From the NCBI GenBank assembly GCA_024640565.1, contig JAHEET010000005.1, positions 124,001 to 188,000 of the forward strand: 64,000 nucleotides of DNA. The letters are read 5' to 3'. The first letter of the stretch is position 1; each line of letters starts with the position of its first letter. Made by a program: the position numbers and the translations under genes. Below, piece by piece: positions 53,220-62,240 of this stretch. This DNA comes from Flavobacteriaceae bacterium. GTDB lineage: Bacteria > Bacteroidota > Bacteroidia > Flavobacteriales > Flavobacteriaceae. The notes beneath the pieces are model-generated. The model was given only the letters and a program-made list of their open reading frames with translations, ran no database searches and was not told the origin of the DNA.

Positions 53220-55448
53220 TTATAAAACTATCTTTTTGTTTAGTTTTCCGTTTTCTGTTTCTAGTTGAACAATATAAACTCCTTTAGATAAGTTTGGTAA
53301 AGAAATCTCTTTAACTCCTGTTGTGTTGAAGTTTGAAGTCATTACTTGTTTTCCTAAAATGTTGAATAATTTTACACCTGCTCTTCCTTCTGATAATCCA
53401 ACAATTCTTAACGTTGAAGCATTAGATTTATAAATACTTATACTATTTAACAATTCTGTATCTGTAACTAAAGCACTAGATTTAGCATGTAAGTAAAAAC
53501 GACCATCTGTGGAAGTTTCTGAAACTGCAGTAGTATATTCTGCACCTACTTCATCTAATCTAATAAATATACTGTTTAATCTATCTTCTAAAAATACTTT
53601 ATAACTAGAAGGTACATTTAAAGCTTCTGTAGTAAATGTAATCTGAGAATCTGCTTCGGCAGTAACACCAACTGGAATAACCATATCTTCATAATTCTCA
53701 TTTGGTAATGATTGTATCGCTAGTTTTTCACCAGAACCACCTGACACTAAACCTGTATAAACTTCTAATTCAGAAGAATAACCGCTAAATATATTACTAT
53801 CGTAACCATTATCAAAAGATGCTGTTTTACCATCTATATATCTAATTGAAGTTTTTCGATTTAGTTTTCCACTTGCAATAGATAAATCTATTTCGAATCT
53901 ACTATTTGTAGTTTTTAAGAAATTATCACTATTAGACGTGTGGGTCTGCATTGCTTCAGTAAAACTTAAATTACCATCAGAAGTAGCTTTTACAAAAAAC
54001 CCTTGTAGTGGATTTATATGATATGCACCATCAGATTGATTTTTAGTAATCCAAGCTGAATTAGTAGAATCCCAAAGCCAAATAGTACCATCTATTAGCG
54101 ATGAATTTACAGTTAAAACGTTATTGGTATTGTCTGCTGTTAAATTTCCATACAAATACGTTGGATAAGGATTACCTACTAAATTATACCCATTACCACC
54201 TGTAGAAATCCCAATAGTTACATCACCAGCATGTAAATCCCCCATGAAAACCACATCAGATCTTCCAGTATCATTTGATTTGGTGGCCCATCCTTTTCCA
54301 CTTCCCCATATAGAAGATGTATCGTCGAAATTACCATTACTATCGGCATCTGGATTCGATATGTATGTGTATTTTAAACCACTTGCATTTGCGTCATTAT
54401 AATCTCCAAAAGCAAGTCTATCTGGACTGGTAGCTTCAACGGTTTTATTCCTTGAATCATCGAATGTTTTGAACTGTCTTGAATTACTTAAACCCGCTGA
54501 AACTAAAGTCCATTTATCATCTTCCAATCTTTTAACGATTGTTGTTTTTTTACCTGATGTATAGTTTCCACCAAATATTACAGTTGGGAAACTTCCATTC
54601 TGATTATAAATAATCATCCCGTCATCAGATTTACCAAGAGTAATATCATTGATAACTGTTAGTGTATTATTTTGTCTTAAATCAAGATCTTTACCACTAT
54701 CAATGGTTATCGACTTTGCTTCAGCTGCACCCATACTTGTAGGTATTTCTAAGTTGTGTGATATCACAATATCATATTCTGTAGTAGGTATTGTACTAGG
54801 TGTATTTGCAACTGTACCAGATACAGCCCATACAGTCGGATCATTCCAAAATCCATTTTTAGTTGATGTCATAGTAGGAGGTGTAGGTGCAGTTGATGCA
54901 GCTACTATAACATTATCTAAATCAAGATTTGCTGAGGCAGCATTTGTAAATGTAATATAATTAATACCGGTAGTTAAAGCAACCCCTGTCACTGTTTGAG
55001 TAGAATAACTAGAAGCTGTAGCAGTTCCCGTTCCAGAAGCATCATTCCTAATCATCGTAAATGAAGCTAATGTAGAAGAATTACCTCCAGTAGCATCTGT
55101 AGAATTAATTGATATTGTATTATCGTTTGAATCCTTATAATAAGTAAATGTAAAATCATAATTCCCGTCTGCTGTAACAGTTACATTATTAATTATCGTA
55201 CCATTTACACCAGCTCCACTATCACTATCAGCAGCAGTAGGTCTAATTTGGGTTTTTCTCCAATTATCAACTATGTTATTAGTGCCTCCATTCCCAGACC
55301 CGACTATATTTCGGTCATAATGATTATTATTTTGTGAAAGATCACCTGTTTCAACTTGAATAGTTCCTGGCAATGATGTTTGACTATAAATTGCGGAACC
55401 ACTTATAAGCATTGTAGCCATAAATAATTTTGGTAAATTTTTTATCAT
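53220..55448 (-). CDS. T9SS-exported surface protein with CBM-like N-terminus
   Basis: 742 residues. Signal peptide (MIKNLPKLFMATMLISG...IYS). Residues 25-185 look like a CBM6-type beta-sandwich (IQVETGDLSQNNNHYDRN, GINYITFTNAASANLDLDNVIV). The middle is a beta-rich region with the Bacteroidota surface motif GYNLVGNPYPTYLYG. The last 75 residues are a type A sorting domain (SISIYKSNASTLRI, KGVYIVQLETENGKLNKKIVL in part). It is followed by the mini-protein gene and bracketed by IS remnants. Binding target unknown. Confidence 0.85.
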   Translation of the reverse strand: MIKNLPKLFMATMLISGSAIYSQTSLPGTIQVETGDLSQNNNHYDRNIVGSGNGGTNNIVDNWRKTQIRPTAADSDSGAGVNGTIINNVTVTADGNYDFTFTYYKDSNDNTISINSTDATGGNSSTLASFTMIRNDASGTGTATASSYSTQTVTGVALTTGINYITFTNAASANLDLDNVIVAASTAPTPPTMTSTKNGFWNDPTVWAVSGTVANTPSTIPTTEYDIVISHNLEIPTSMGAAEAKSITIDSGKDLDLRQNNTLTVINDITLGKSDDGMIIYNQNGSFPTVIFGGNYTSGKKTTIVKRLEDDKWTLVSAGLSNSRQFKTFDDSRNKTVEATSPDRLAFGDYNDANASGLKYTYISNPDADSNGNFDDTSSIWGSGKGWATKSNDTGRSDVVFMGDLHAGDVTIGISTGGNGYNLVGNPYPTYLYGNLTADNTNNVLTVNSSLIDGTIWLWDSTNSAWITKNQSDGAYHINPLQGFFVKATSDGNLSFTEAMQTHTSNSDNFLKTTNSRFEIDLSIASGKLNRKTSIRYIDGKTASFDNGYDSNIFSGYSSELEVYTGLVSGGSGEKLAIQSLPNENYEDMVIPVGVTAEADSQITFTTEALNVPSSYKVFLEDRLNSIFIRLDEVGAEYTTAVSETSTDGRFYLHAKSSALVTDTELLNSISIYKSNASTLRIVGLSEGRAGVKLFNILGKQVMTSNFNTTGVKEISLPNLSKGVYIVQLETENGKLNKKIVL

Positions 55449-55658
55449 AATTATTAGTTTTAATAAATTCTATAACACTATATTAAAAACATAATTTTAC
55501 TGAAGTATCCTGCTCTATACTGTTATTAGGTAAAAAGGTATAGAAACAAGGTAAAATAGTATAGAAAAAAGTAATTAATTTTGTTGGAGTGTAATTATTT
55601 GGTTCTGTCGCATCTAATGTAATGAAAAATTTTATTTTTTATATTTACAACAAAAAAG

Positions 55659-56323
55659 ATGTTCAAAAGGTCACTGTTTTTCTAAAGCAATCATATTACA
55701 AGCTGTTTACTTCAAATTAAGGTTTAGTCATAGTTATAGGGATGTAGAAGAACTTTTATCTATCAGAGGAGTCAAAGTTGATCATGCTACTATTCAACGT
55801 TGGGTATTCAAATTCACACCCCTTGTAGAACAACAATTCAGAAAGAGAAAAAAAATTAGTTGGAAAAAGGTGGAGACTAGATGAAACCTATATTAAGGTA
55901 AAGGGTGAGTGGAGATATTTATACAGAGCAGTTGATAAAGAAGGGGATACTGTAGACTTTTTGTTAACTAAAAGAAGACACCGTATATCTGCACAGAAAT
56001 TTTTAATCAAAGCCATAGAGAATAATGTTAATCCAGAACTTATAAACATCGATAAGAGTGGGTCGAATAAAGCTGCGATAAAACTATACAATCGAAGAAA
56101 CTATTCAAACATAAAAATAAGGCAATGCAAATACCTCAATAATATTGTAGAACAAGACCATCGAATGATAAAGTGGCGTATTATGCTAGGTCTAGGTTTT
56201 AAAGAATTTGAATCAGCAAAGAGAACCATATCAGGAATAGAAGTAGTTAGAATGATAAAGAAAAATCAACTGGTGAACCCTGAAATTTCAACCTACAAAT
56301 CATTTATATCATTAGCTTCTTGA
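55659..56323 (+). pseudogene. IS6-like transposase, frameshifted twice
   Basis: Three frames join into one DDE transposase: KGHCFSKAIILQAVYFKL and YRDVEELLSIRGVKVDHATI (helix-turn-helix), then RLDETYIKVKGEWRYLYRA (first Asp), INIDKSGSNKAAI (second Asp) and VEQDHRMIKWR (Glu). An extra A at the A4 run 55665-55668 displaces the start, and an extra A in the A8 run 55848-55855 splits the gene before the first Asp; the track shows only the last 120 residues. Catalytic residues are kept but the enzyme is probably inactive. Confidence 0.85.
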
Positions 56324-56324
56324 T

Positions 56325-56375
56325 AAATTAAATTAGTTTAAAACTTGATGCTTAATTTTAGCAGATGCGACAGAA
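56325..56375 (+). repeat. second copy of the 51-bp IS end repeat
   Basis: Identical to 52861-52911; begins right after the transposase stop and includes most of the right inverted repeat. Confidence 0.9.
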
Positions 56376-56440
56376 CCCATAACAATTATACTGTTATATT
56401 ACACACCTAAAAATAAAAAATCCTCTTTTTTTATTAGAGT

Positions 56441-57334
56441 TTATTTAATATTGAAATCCAAATTCCAAATTATCGAATATAATTTTTGTGGCTCTAAAAT
56501 TTGCAAGCCTATATTATTATTGTAACTATTTGAAATTCCTGTCATTGGTTCTATAGCAATAACAGGTAAGTCTTTTGGAACAAATAATTGTAAAAAGTTT
56601 TCTTTTACATTACTCTTAATTTGTATCTGATATTTAGGTGTAGAAAATGACACTTTGTTATCTTCTAAAAAAAAGCAATCATCTAACTGTTTGTTATCTA
56701 TTGTAAAAATTTCATCAGTTTTAAAGTTTATAATTTCTTTTGTAATTAAATTTTCATCAAAAACTACTTTTTTATTACTCTTAAATTTTATTACACTTCT
56801 AAATAAATCATCGCTGAAAAAATAAGGGTGCCAGCCTAAAGTAAAAGGAAAAGGACGTTTGTCTATATTTTTAAGGTCAACTTTTAATTGCAAGCTATTC
56901 TCAAATAAAGTATAGGTAAATGATATAAAGTATTTAAAAGGGAACCCTTGACTATGCTTCTTACCTAAATAATTTAAAGTCACAGAACATTTTTTTTTGT
57001 GAGTTTCATATTCAAATAATTTAAACTTTTTATCATATACAATCCCATGTAAAGCATTAATATTATTATCGTTTTTTTTCAATTGAAATTCTTCTTCTAA
57101 AAAAGTATACTTGCCGTCTTTAATTCTACTTGCAAATGGAAATAAAACTGAAGAAGCATATGAAATACCATAGTCAAAATTAGGAATATCTTTAATTATA
57201 AAAACATTGTTACATTTTAATTCTTCTAGCCTACCTCCTTCATTCAAAGAAATTTTTACGCAAGTTGATTTGTCTGAATTTTGTAAAACAATATAAGGCA
57301 AATTGTTTTCAGTTATATTATTAATATGAAACAT
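56441..57334 (-). CDS. aldose 1-epimerase family protein
   Basis: 297 residues. Galactose mutarotase-like beta-sandwich: NEGGRLEELKCNN, VLFPFASRIKDGKY (substrate Arg), ALHGIVYDKKF (His), FPFTLGWHPYF (catalytic His) and IAIEPMTGISNSYNN with the catalytic Glu. Last gene of the xylose operon on this strand, so it most likely interconverts alpha- and beta-xylose for XylA. Very A+T-rich. Confidence 0.9.
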   Translation of the reverse strand: MFHINNITENNLPYIVLQNSDKSTCVKISLNEGGRLEELKCNNVFIIKDIPNFDYGISYASSVLFPFASRIKDGKYTFLEEEFQLKKNDNNINALHGIVYDKKFKLFEYETHKKKCSVTLNYLGKKHSQGFPFKYFISFTYTLFENSLQLKVDLKNIDKRPFPFTLGWHPYFFSDDLFRSVIKFKSNKKVVFDENLITKEIINFKTDEIFTIDNKQLDDCFFLEDNKVSFSTPKYQIQIKSNVKENFLQLFVPKDLPVIAIEPMTGISNSYNNNIGLQILEPQKLYSIIWNLDFNIK

Positions 57335-57353
57335 TATATAGATTTAAAAAATT

Positions 57354-57367
57354 AGTTCACTTGAACT
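57354..57367. promoter_or_regulatory. 14-bp palindrome upstream of the epimerase gene
   Basis: AGTTCA-CT-TGAACT, a symmetric site 20 bp upstream of the epimerase ATG in the gap to xylE. Could be an operator; no regulator is identified. Confidence 0.35.
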
Positions 57368-57457
57368 TACTGTTAAATATCATTTGTACCAAGTTTATCT
57401 ATCCATTTAAAGTGTAGAATAAATAGGATATTTTTTTCTTCTACATTTTCTCTTCCT

Positions 57458-58888
57458 TTATTTAGGCTCATTTCCCCAAAGATTTTCCATTTCTTCTAAA
57501 GTTTTACCTTTTGTTTCAGGTATATATTTCATTATAAATAGCATTGCTAACAAACTCATAATACCGTAAACCCAATATGCAAAACCGTGGTTAAACTTTT
57601 CAGTTAAATAAGAATTATCGTTCATCATAGGGAAAGTTAACGATACCAAATAATTAGAAATCCATTGTGCTGCAACCGCAATGGCTAAGGCTCTACCTCT
57701 AATCTTATTTGGAAAGATTTCTGATAATAACACCCAAGTAACTGGTCCCCAACTTACTGCAAAACTTGCCACATATAACATCATACAAAATAAGGCTAAA
57801 TAACCATTATCCCCTGAAAAGAACACAAAACCAAGAGATAACATAGCAATTGCCATACCTAAAGCACCTATAATCATTAATGGTTTTCTACCATATTTAT
57901 CTACAGTTCTAATAGCTATAATGGTAAATAAAAAGTTAACAATACCAACTATTATTGTCATTAACAAAGCTGTATTTGTAGCAGAAGAAATGGTTTTAAA
58001 TATTTCTGGAGCATAATATAATACTACATTAATTCCCACAAATTGTTGAAAAACAGAAAGCAAAATTCCTATCACAATCACTAACCATCCATAGGAAAAA
58101 AGATTTCCAGATGTTTTTTCATCCATAGAACCCTCAATCTCTGTAAGAATATTTGTGCCTTCTTTTTCTCCATTTACTTTTACTAAAACACTTAATGCTT
58201 CTTCTGGTTTCCCTCTTAACACGAGAGATCTTGGAGTATCAGGTACAAAAAATAAAAGTCCCAAAAACAAACCTGCTGGAATAATCTCTGAAGCAAACAT
58301 CCATCTCCAACCAATTTCATTTAACCAAGTATCTGAGCCCCCAGTTTTAGAAATAAAATAGTTCACAAAGTAAACTACCATAAAACCACCAACAATTGCT
58401 AACTGATTAAAAGAAACCAATTTTCCTCTGCTATCTGCTGGTGCAATTTCTGCAATATAAAGTGGCGATAACATAGATGCTAAACCAACACCAATACCTC
58501 CAATAATTCTATAAATAATAAAAGCCGTCGAAAACGTATGATCTAATTTTCCAATAGGAGCTAAAAATATTTCGGGCATTGCTGATCCTAAAGCTGAAAT
58601 CAAAAATAAGATTGCTGCTAAAATTAACCCTTTTTTTCTACCTAACTTTTTACTAATTAATCCTCCAAAAATTCCTCCAATAATACAACCAATTAATGCA
58701 CTAGAAACTAAAAAACCTTTAAAAGCACTTGCTGCATTTTCCGATAAACCTTTATCAATTACAAAAAAACTATCTAAAGACCCCACAGTTCCTGAAATTA
58801 CTCCTGTATCATACCCAAATAATAAACCACCTAATGTAGCGACTAATGTTAGTTTTAATAGGTATACTGAATATGTTGATTTTCCCAT
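57458..58888 (-). CDS. xylE: D-xylose:H+ symporter (MFS sugar porter)
   Basis: 476 residues, twelve TM helices. Sugar-porter signatures: LLFGYDTGVISG, KKLGRKKGLI, GGIGVGLASMLSPLYIAEIAP (in part), VPDTPRSLVLRGK, QFVGINVVLYYAPEIF, KYGRKPLMI and C-terminal PETKGKTLEEME. Close to E. coli XylE. Between xylA and the epimerase gene; imports xylose with protons. Confidence 0.93.
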   Translation of the reverse strand: MGKSTYSVYLLKLTLVATLGGLLFGYDTGVISGTVGSLDSFFVIDKGLSENAASAFKGFLVSSALIGCIIGGIFGGLISKKLGRKKGLILAAILFLISALGSAMPEIFLAPIGKLDHTFSTAFIIYRIIGGIGVGLASMLSPLYIAEIAPADSRGKLVSFNQLAIVGGFMVVYFVNYFISKTGGSDTWLNEIGWRWMFASEIIPAGLFLGLLFFVPDTPRSLVLRGKPEEALSVLVKVNGEKEGTNILTEIEGSMDEKTSGNLFSYGWLVIVIGILLSVFQQFVGINVVLYYAPEIFKTISSATNTALLMTIIVGIVNFLFTIIAIRTVDKYGRKPLMIIGALGMAIAMLSLGFVFFSGDNGYLALFCMMLYVASFAVSWGPVTWVLLSEIFPNKIRGRALAIAVAAQWISNYLVSLTFPMMNDNSYLTEKFNHGFAYWVYGIMSLLAMLFIMKYIPETKGKTLEEMENLWGNEPK

Positions 58889-58950
58889 ATTGTGTTTTTT
58901 AGTTAATTGTTATTTAATTGATAAAGCTTACTTGAAAATAAGTGAATATT

Positions 58951-58991
58951 AAAAGATCATTTAGATTATATAATCTAAATGGTCTTTTTTT
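58951..58991. terminator. hairpin between xylA and xylE
   Basis: GATCATTTAGATTA-ta-TAATCTAAATGGTC followed by T-run (plus) and A-run/T4 (minus). It lies directly after the xylA stop and may cause partial termination within the operon, reducing xylE and epimerase expression. Confidence 0.75.
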
Positions 58992-60306
58992 AAATGTATT
59001 GATTGATGATGTTTTCGAACAATTCTTGTTTACCACTCTGTAAATTTAATTCTCCATTTTCTTGTGCTATTTTGTATAAGTCTGTTAATTCTAATTTACC
59101 CGCTTCAAAATCTTTCCCTTTTCCTGCATCAAAAGAACTGTATCTTTTTTCTCTTAAAGCATTGTATACAGAAGAAGTCATGATTTTATCAGCAGTAATT
59201 AATGCTCTTGCAAAAGTGTCTGCTCCACCTATATGTGCATGAAAAACGTCTTCCATATCTGTAGAATTTCTTCTAATTTTTGCATCAAAATTAATTCCAC
59301 CCCCTTGTAAACCTCCAGCTTCTAAGAACACTAACATTGCTTCAGTAGTTTCTTGAATATTGTTTGGAAATTGGTCAGTATCCCAACCATTTTGGTAATC
59401 TCCTCTGTTTGCATCTATACTACCTAGCATTCCTGCTTTTGCTGCTACTGCTAATTCATGTTGCATTGTATGTTGTGCTAAAGTTGCGTGATTAACTTCG
59501 ATGTTCATTTTAAAATCTTTATCTAAACCATACTCTTTTAAGAAACCAATTGCTGTAGCAGCATCAAAATCATATTGATGTTTCATGGGTTCCATTGGTT
59601 TTGGCTCTATAAAGAACGTTCCTTTAAAACCTTGTGCTCTTGCATAATCTCTTGCCATTGTTAAAAACTGAGCCATGTGATCTAACTCACGTTCCATATC
59701 TGTATTTAATAAAGACATATAACCTTCTCTACCTCCCCAAAACACATAATTTTCTCCACCAAGTTTTATCGTGGCATCTAAAGCCAATTTTACTTGACCA
59801 CCTGCTCTTGCAACCACATTAAAATCAGGATTTGTAGAAGCACCATTCATATAACGTGGATTTGAAAAACAGTTTGCTGTTCCCCATAATAATTTTACCC
59901 CACTTTCTGCTTGCTTTCCTTTAATGTAGTCTGTAATAGTATTTAACCTTGCTTCAGATTCTGAAAAAGTTGCGCCTTCTTGCACCAAATCGTAATCGTG
60001 AAAACAGAAATAATCAAAGCCCATTTTGTTGATAAATTCAAAAGCAGCATCTGCTTTATCTTTTGCTGCCTGAATTGGATCTGGTGATCGATCCCAAGCA
60101 AAGTTTTGAGTTCCTGGACCAAAAGGATCTCCTCCTTGTCCACAGAAGGTATGCCAATAAGCAATTGCATATTTAAAATGCTCTCTCATTGTTTTCCCTG
60201 CTATTACTTGCTCTGGATTGTAGTATTTAAATGCTAACGGATTGTCTGACTCTTTTCCTTCAAATTGAATTTTATTGATTCCTTTAAAATATTCTTTATT
60301 TGCCAT
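58990..60306 (-). CDS. xylA: xylose isomerase
   Basis: 438 residues, class II length. Active-site blocks: [15 protein letters not shown] (catalytic His-Asp), [18 protein letters not shown] (metal Glu), [39 protein letters not shown] (metal Asp ligands). Converts D-xylose to D-xylulose with Mg or Mn/Co. Core of the xylose operon. Confidence 0.97.
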   Translation of the reverse strand: MANKEYFKGINKIQFEGKESDNPLAFKYYNPEQVIAGKTMREHFKYAIAYWHTFCGQGGDPFGPGTQNFAWDRSPDPIQAAKDKADAAFEFINKMGFDYFCFHDYDLVQEGATFSESEARLNTITDYIKGKQAESGVKLLWGTANCFSNPRYMNGASTNPDFNVVARAGGQVKLALDATIKLGGENYVFWGGREGYMSLLNTDMERELDHMAQFLTMARDYARAQGFKGTFFIEPKPMEPMKHQYDFDAATAIGFLKEYGLDKDFKMNIEVNHATLAQHTMQHELAVAAKAGMLGSIDANRGDYQNGWDTDQFPNNIQETTEAMLVFLEAGGLQGGGINFDAKIRRNSTDMEDVFHAHIGGADTFARALITADKIMTSSVYNALREKRYSSFDAGKGKDFEAGKLELTDLYKIAQENGELNLQSGKQELFENIINQYI

Positions 60307-60481
60307 AATACTAATGTGTAATTGTTTTTTTGTTTAATCGTGTAACTGTTTTAAGTACTGCTTTTGCGTTAGAGATTTTAGTGGAAATAGTTTTTTTTAA
60401 AGTACGAATAAAAAGATTGAAACCTTTCGAATTCGCTCAAGATAAATTCCAAGTCCAACCTTTTTCGTGAACGTCCAAACT

Positions 60482-61969
60482 CTATTTATTTAAAACTAAT
60501 TCTAATTCTTTTTTCCAATTGTTATACGCTTCTAAATACGTTTTTTTGTCTTTAAATGGCACGAATGTCATTATGTAATCGTTGTTCATAATAGTTTTGC
60601 TAAAAGATTCGAAATCTCCTTTGTGCAAATTTGCTGCTCTTGCTGCTCCAATTGCACCTGTTGTGTTGTAGATTTCTATTTCCTTCTCCATAAGTGTTGC
60701 AACTGTATTTGCAAAAATTTCTGAACGAAATAAATTATCATTTCCAGCTCTTATTACTGTTGACTGAATTCCATCTGATTTTAAAATCTCCATACCATAG
60801 ACAAAAGAGAAAGCAATACCTTCTAAAGCAGCTCTACATAGATGTCCTTTATGATGATTGTTTAAATTCATATTTACAATTCGAGTACCAATTTCTTTGT
60901 TGTATAACATTCGTTCAGCTCCATTTCCAAAAGAAATTATACAAACACCATCTGAACCTATAGCAATTTCTGAGGCTAGATTATTCATTTCTTCATAAGA
61001 CGAAACTGACAAGTTATTGAGCAACCAACGATATTGAATTCCTGCTCCATTAATACAGAGAAGCTTACCAATTTTTGCTGTTGCTCCTTTTGTATAATTT
61101 ACGTGTGCAAAATTGTTTACTCTAGAACTTTCTTTGGTTGATAAACTTTCTGTTACTGCGTATACAACTCCTGAAGTTCCACCAGTTGCAGCTACTTCTC
61201 CTGGGTTAAATACGTTTAAAGATAAAGCATTGTTAGGTTGATCTCCTGCTCTGTAGAAAATCGGTGTTCCCACTTCTAAACAGCTTTCTTTTGCACCTTT
61301 TTCATCCACTAAAGATTGAACACCAAAAGTGTCTACTATATCTGGTACTAAAGATGGATTGATACCGTAATATTCTAACAAAAAGTTAGCAACTGTATTG
61401 TTTTTAAAATCCCAAAACATCCCTTCGGATAAACCCGAAATCGTTGTGTTTATTATGTTTGATAGCTTATACGCAACAAAATCACCAGGTAACATAAACT
61501 TATATATCTGATTGTAAATAGTTGGTTCATTTTCTTTTACCCATTTTAATTTTGATGCCGTGAAATTTGCTGGCGAGTTTAGTAATTGTGTAGTACATTT
61601 TTCTTTGCCAATTTCAGTAAATGCTTTATTTCCTATTTCTACAGCTCTACTATCGCACCAAATAATACTTCTTCTTAGCAGATTTCCATTTTTATCTATC
61701 AAAACCAAACCATGCATTTGATAAGAAATACCAATACCTTTTATTTGAGTTTTATGAATATTACATTTCCTTTGTAAGTTTTTAATTGCATTACAAATAT
61801 GCAGCCACCAATCTAGGGGTTCTTGTTCTGCCCAACCGTTTTTTTGAGCATACATTCCCATTTCTTCTTTTGGTTCTTGAACAACGCCTATGTTTTTACC
61901 AGAATCTACTTCTACTAAAGCTGCTTTTATAGAAGAACTCCCTATGTCTAATCCTAAATAATAATTCAT
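60482..61969 (-). CDS. xylB: xylulokinase
   Basis: 495 residues, FGGY kinase. ATPase/sugar motifs: YLGLDIGSSSIKAALVE, GIGISYQMHGLVLID, IIWCDSRAVEIG, RAGDQPNNALSLNVF, VAATGGTSGVVYAV and the C-terminal FGGY-type segment VIRAGNDNLFRSEIF. Makes D-xylulose 5-phosphate. A shared 10-bp motif lies 57 bp upstream of the ATG. Confidence 0.95.
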   Translation of the reverse strand: MNYYLGLDIGSSSIKAALVEVDSGKNIGVVQEPKEEMGMYAQKNGWAEQEPLDWWLHICNAIKNLQRKCNIHKTQIKGIGISYQMHGLVLIDKNGNLLRRSIIWCDSRAVEIGNKAFTEIGKEKCTTQLLNSPANFTASKLKWVKENEPTIYNQIYKFMLPGDFVAYKLSNIINTTISGLSEGMFWDFKNNTVANFLLEYYGINPSLVPDIVDTFGVQSLVDEKGAKESCLEVGTPIFYRAGDQPNNALSLNVFNPGEVAATGGTSGVVYAVTESLSTKESSRVNNFAHVNYTKGATAKIGKLLCINGAGIQYRWLLNNLSVSSYEEMNNLASEIAIGSDGVCIISFGNGAERMLYNKEIGTRIVNMNLNNHHKGHLCRAALEGIAFSFVYGMEILKSDGIQSTVIRAGNDNLFRSEIFANTVATLMEKEIEIYNTTGAIGAARAANLHKGDFESFSKTIMNNDYIMTFVPFKDKKTYLEAYNNWKKELELVLNK

Positions 61970-62025
61970 TAAAAGAGTGATATTTTTAATATATAAATAA
62001 TAGCAAGAAACTCTATATTTATTAC

Positions 62026-62035
62026 CCTGTACTGT
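62026..62035. promoter_or_regulatory. CCTGTACTGT motif upstream of xylB
   Basis: CCTGTACTGT, flanked by TAC on the left and CC..GAGTTA on the right; the same ten bases recur at 63742-63751 upstream of the NCS1 gene with similar flanks (TAT left, TC..GTTA right). Candidate binding site for a common regulator. Confidence 0.4.
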
Positions 62036-62148
62036 CCTGAGTTAACAGTCTCTTTTTTTACTTTAAAAACGGTATTATTTATAACAAGTTTTGAATTATG
62101 ATAATTTTAAAAAATAACTTTTAATTTTTTTTTTAAGCCTTCTTTTAT

Positions 62149-62172
62149 TTCCATTTGAAATTTCAAATGGAA
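62149..62172. repeat. 24-bp perfect palindrome in the xylB/NCS1 gap
   Basis: TTCCATTTGAAA followed by its exact reverse complement TTTCAAATGGAA. It lies 69 bp past the NCS1 gene stop on the minus strand with no T-run, so it is either an operator or an RNA hairpin at the operon junction. Confidence 0.6.
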
Positions 62173-62240
62173 GGGTAATAATTAAAAATATAATCTTAAA
62201 AAAATCTTTTATTTTTTTGAATATAACCAAAATTAAAAGT

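Larger units (their letters stand above)
55601..56377 (+). mobile_element. IS6-family-like insertion sequence (777 bp)
   Basis: Terminal 15-bp inverted repeats GGTTCTGTCGCATCT (55601-55615) and AGATGCGACAGAACC (56363-56377) bound one transposase gene with an IS6/IS26-type DDE. Length fits the family. The flanks (AATTATTT left, CATAACAA right) show no 8-bp target duplication, so the element was probably part of a rearrangement. A 51-bp solo end of the same element lies at 52861. Confidence 0.85.

Noticed and set aside
55593-56385. 8-bp target-site duplication for the IS6-like element
   Set aside because: Left flank AATTATTT and right flank CATAACAA do not match.
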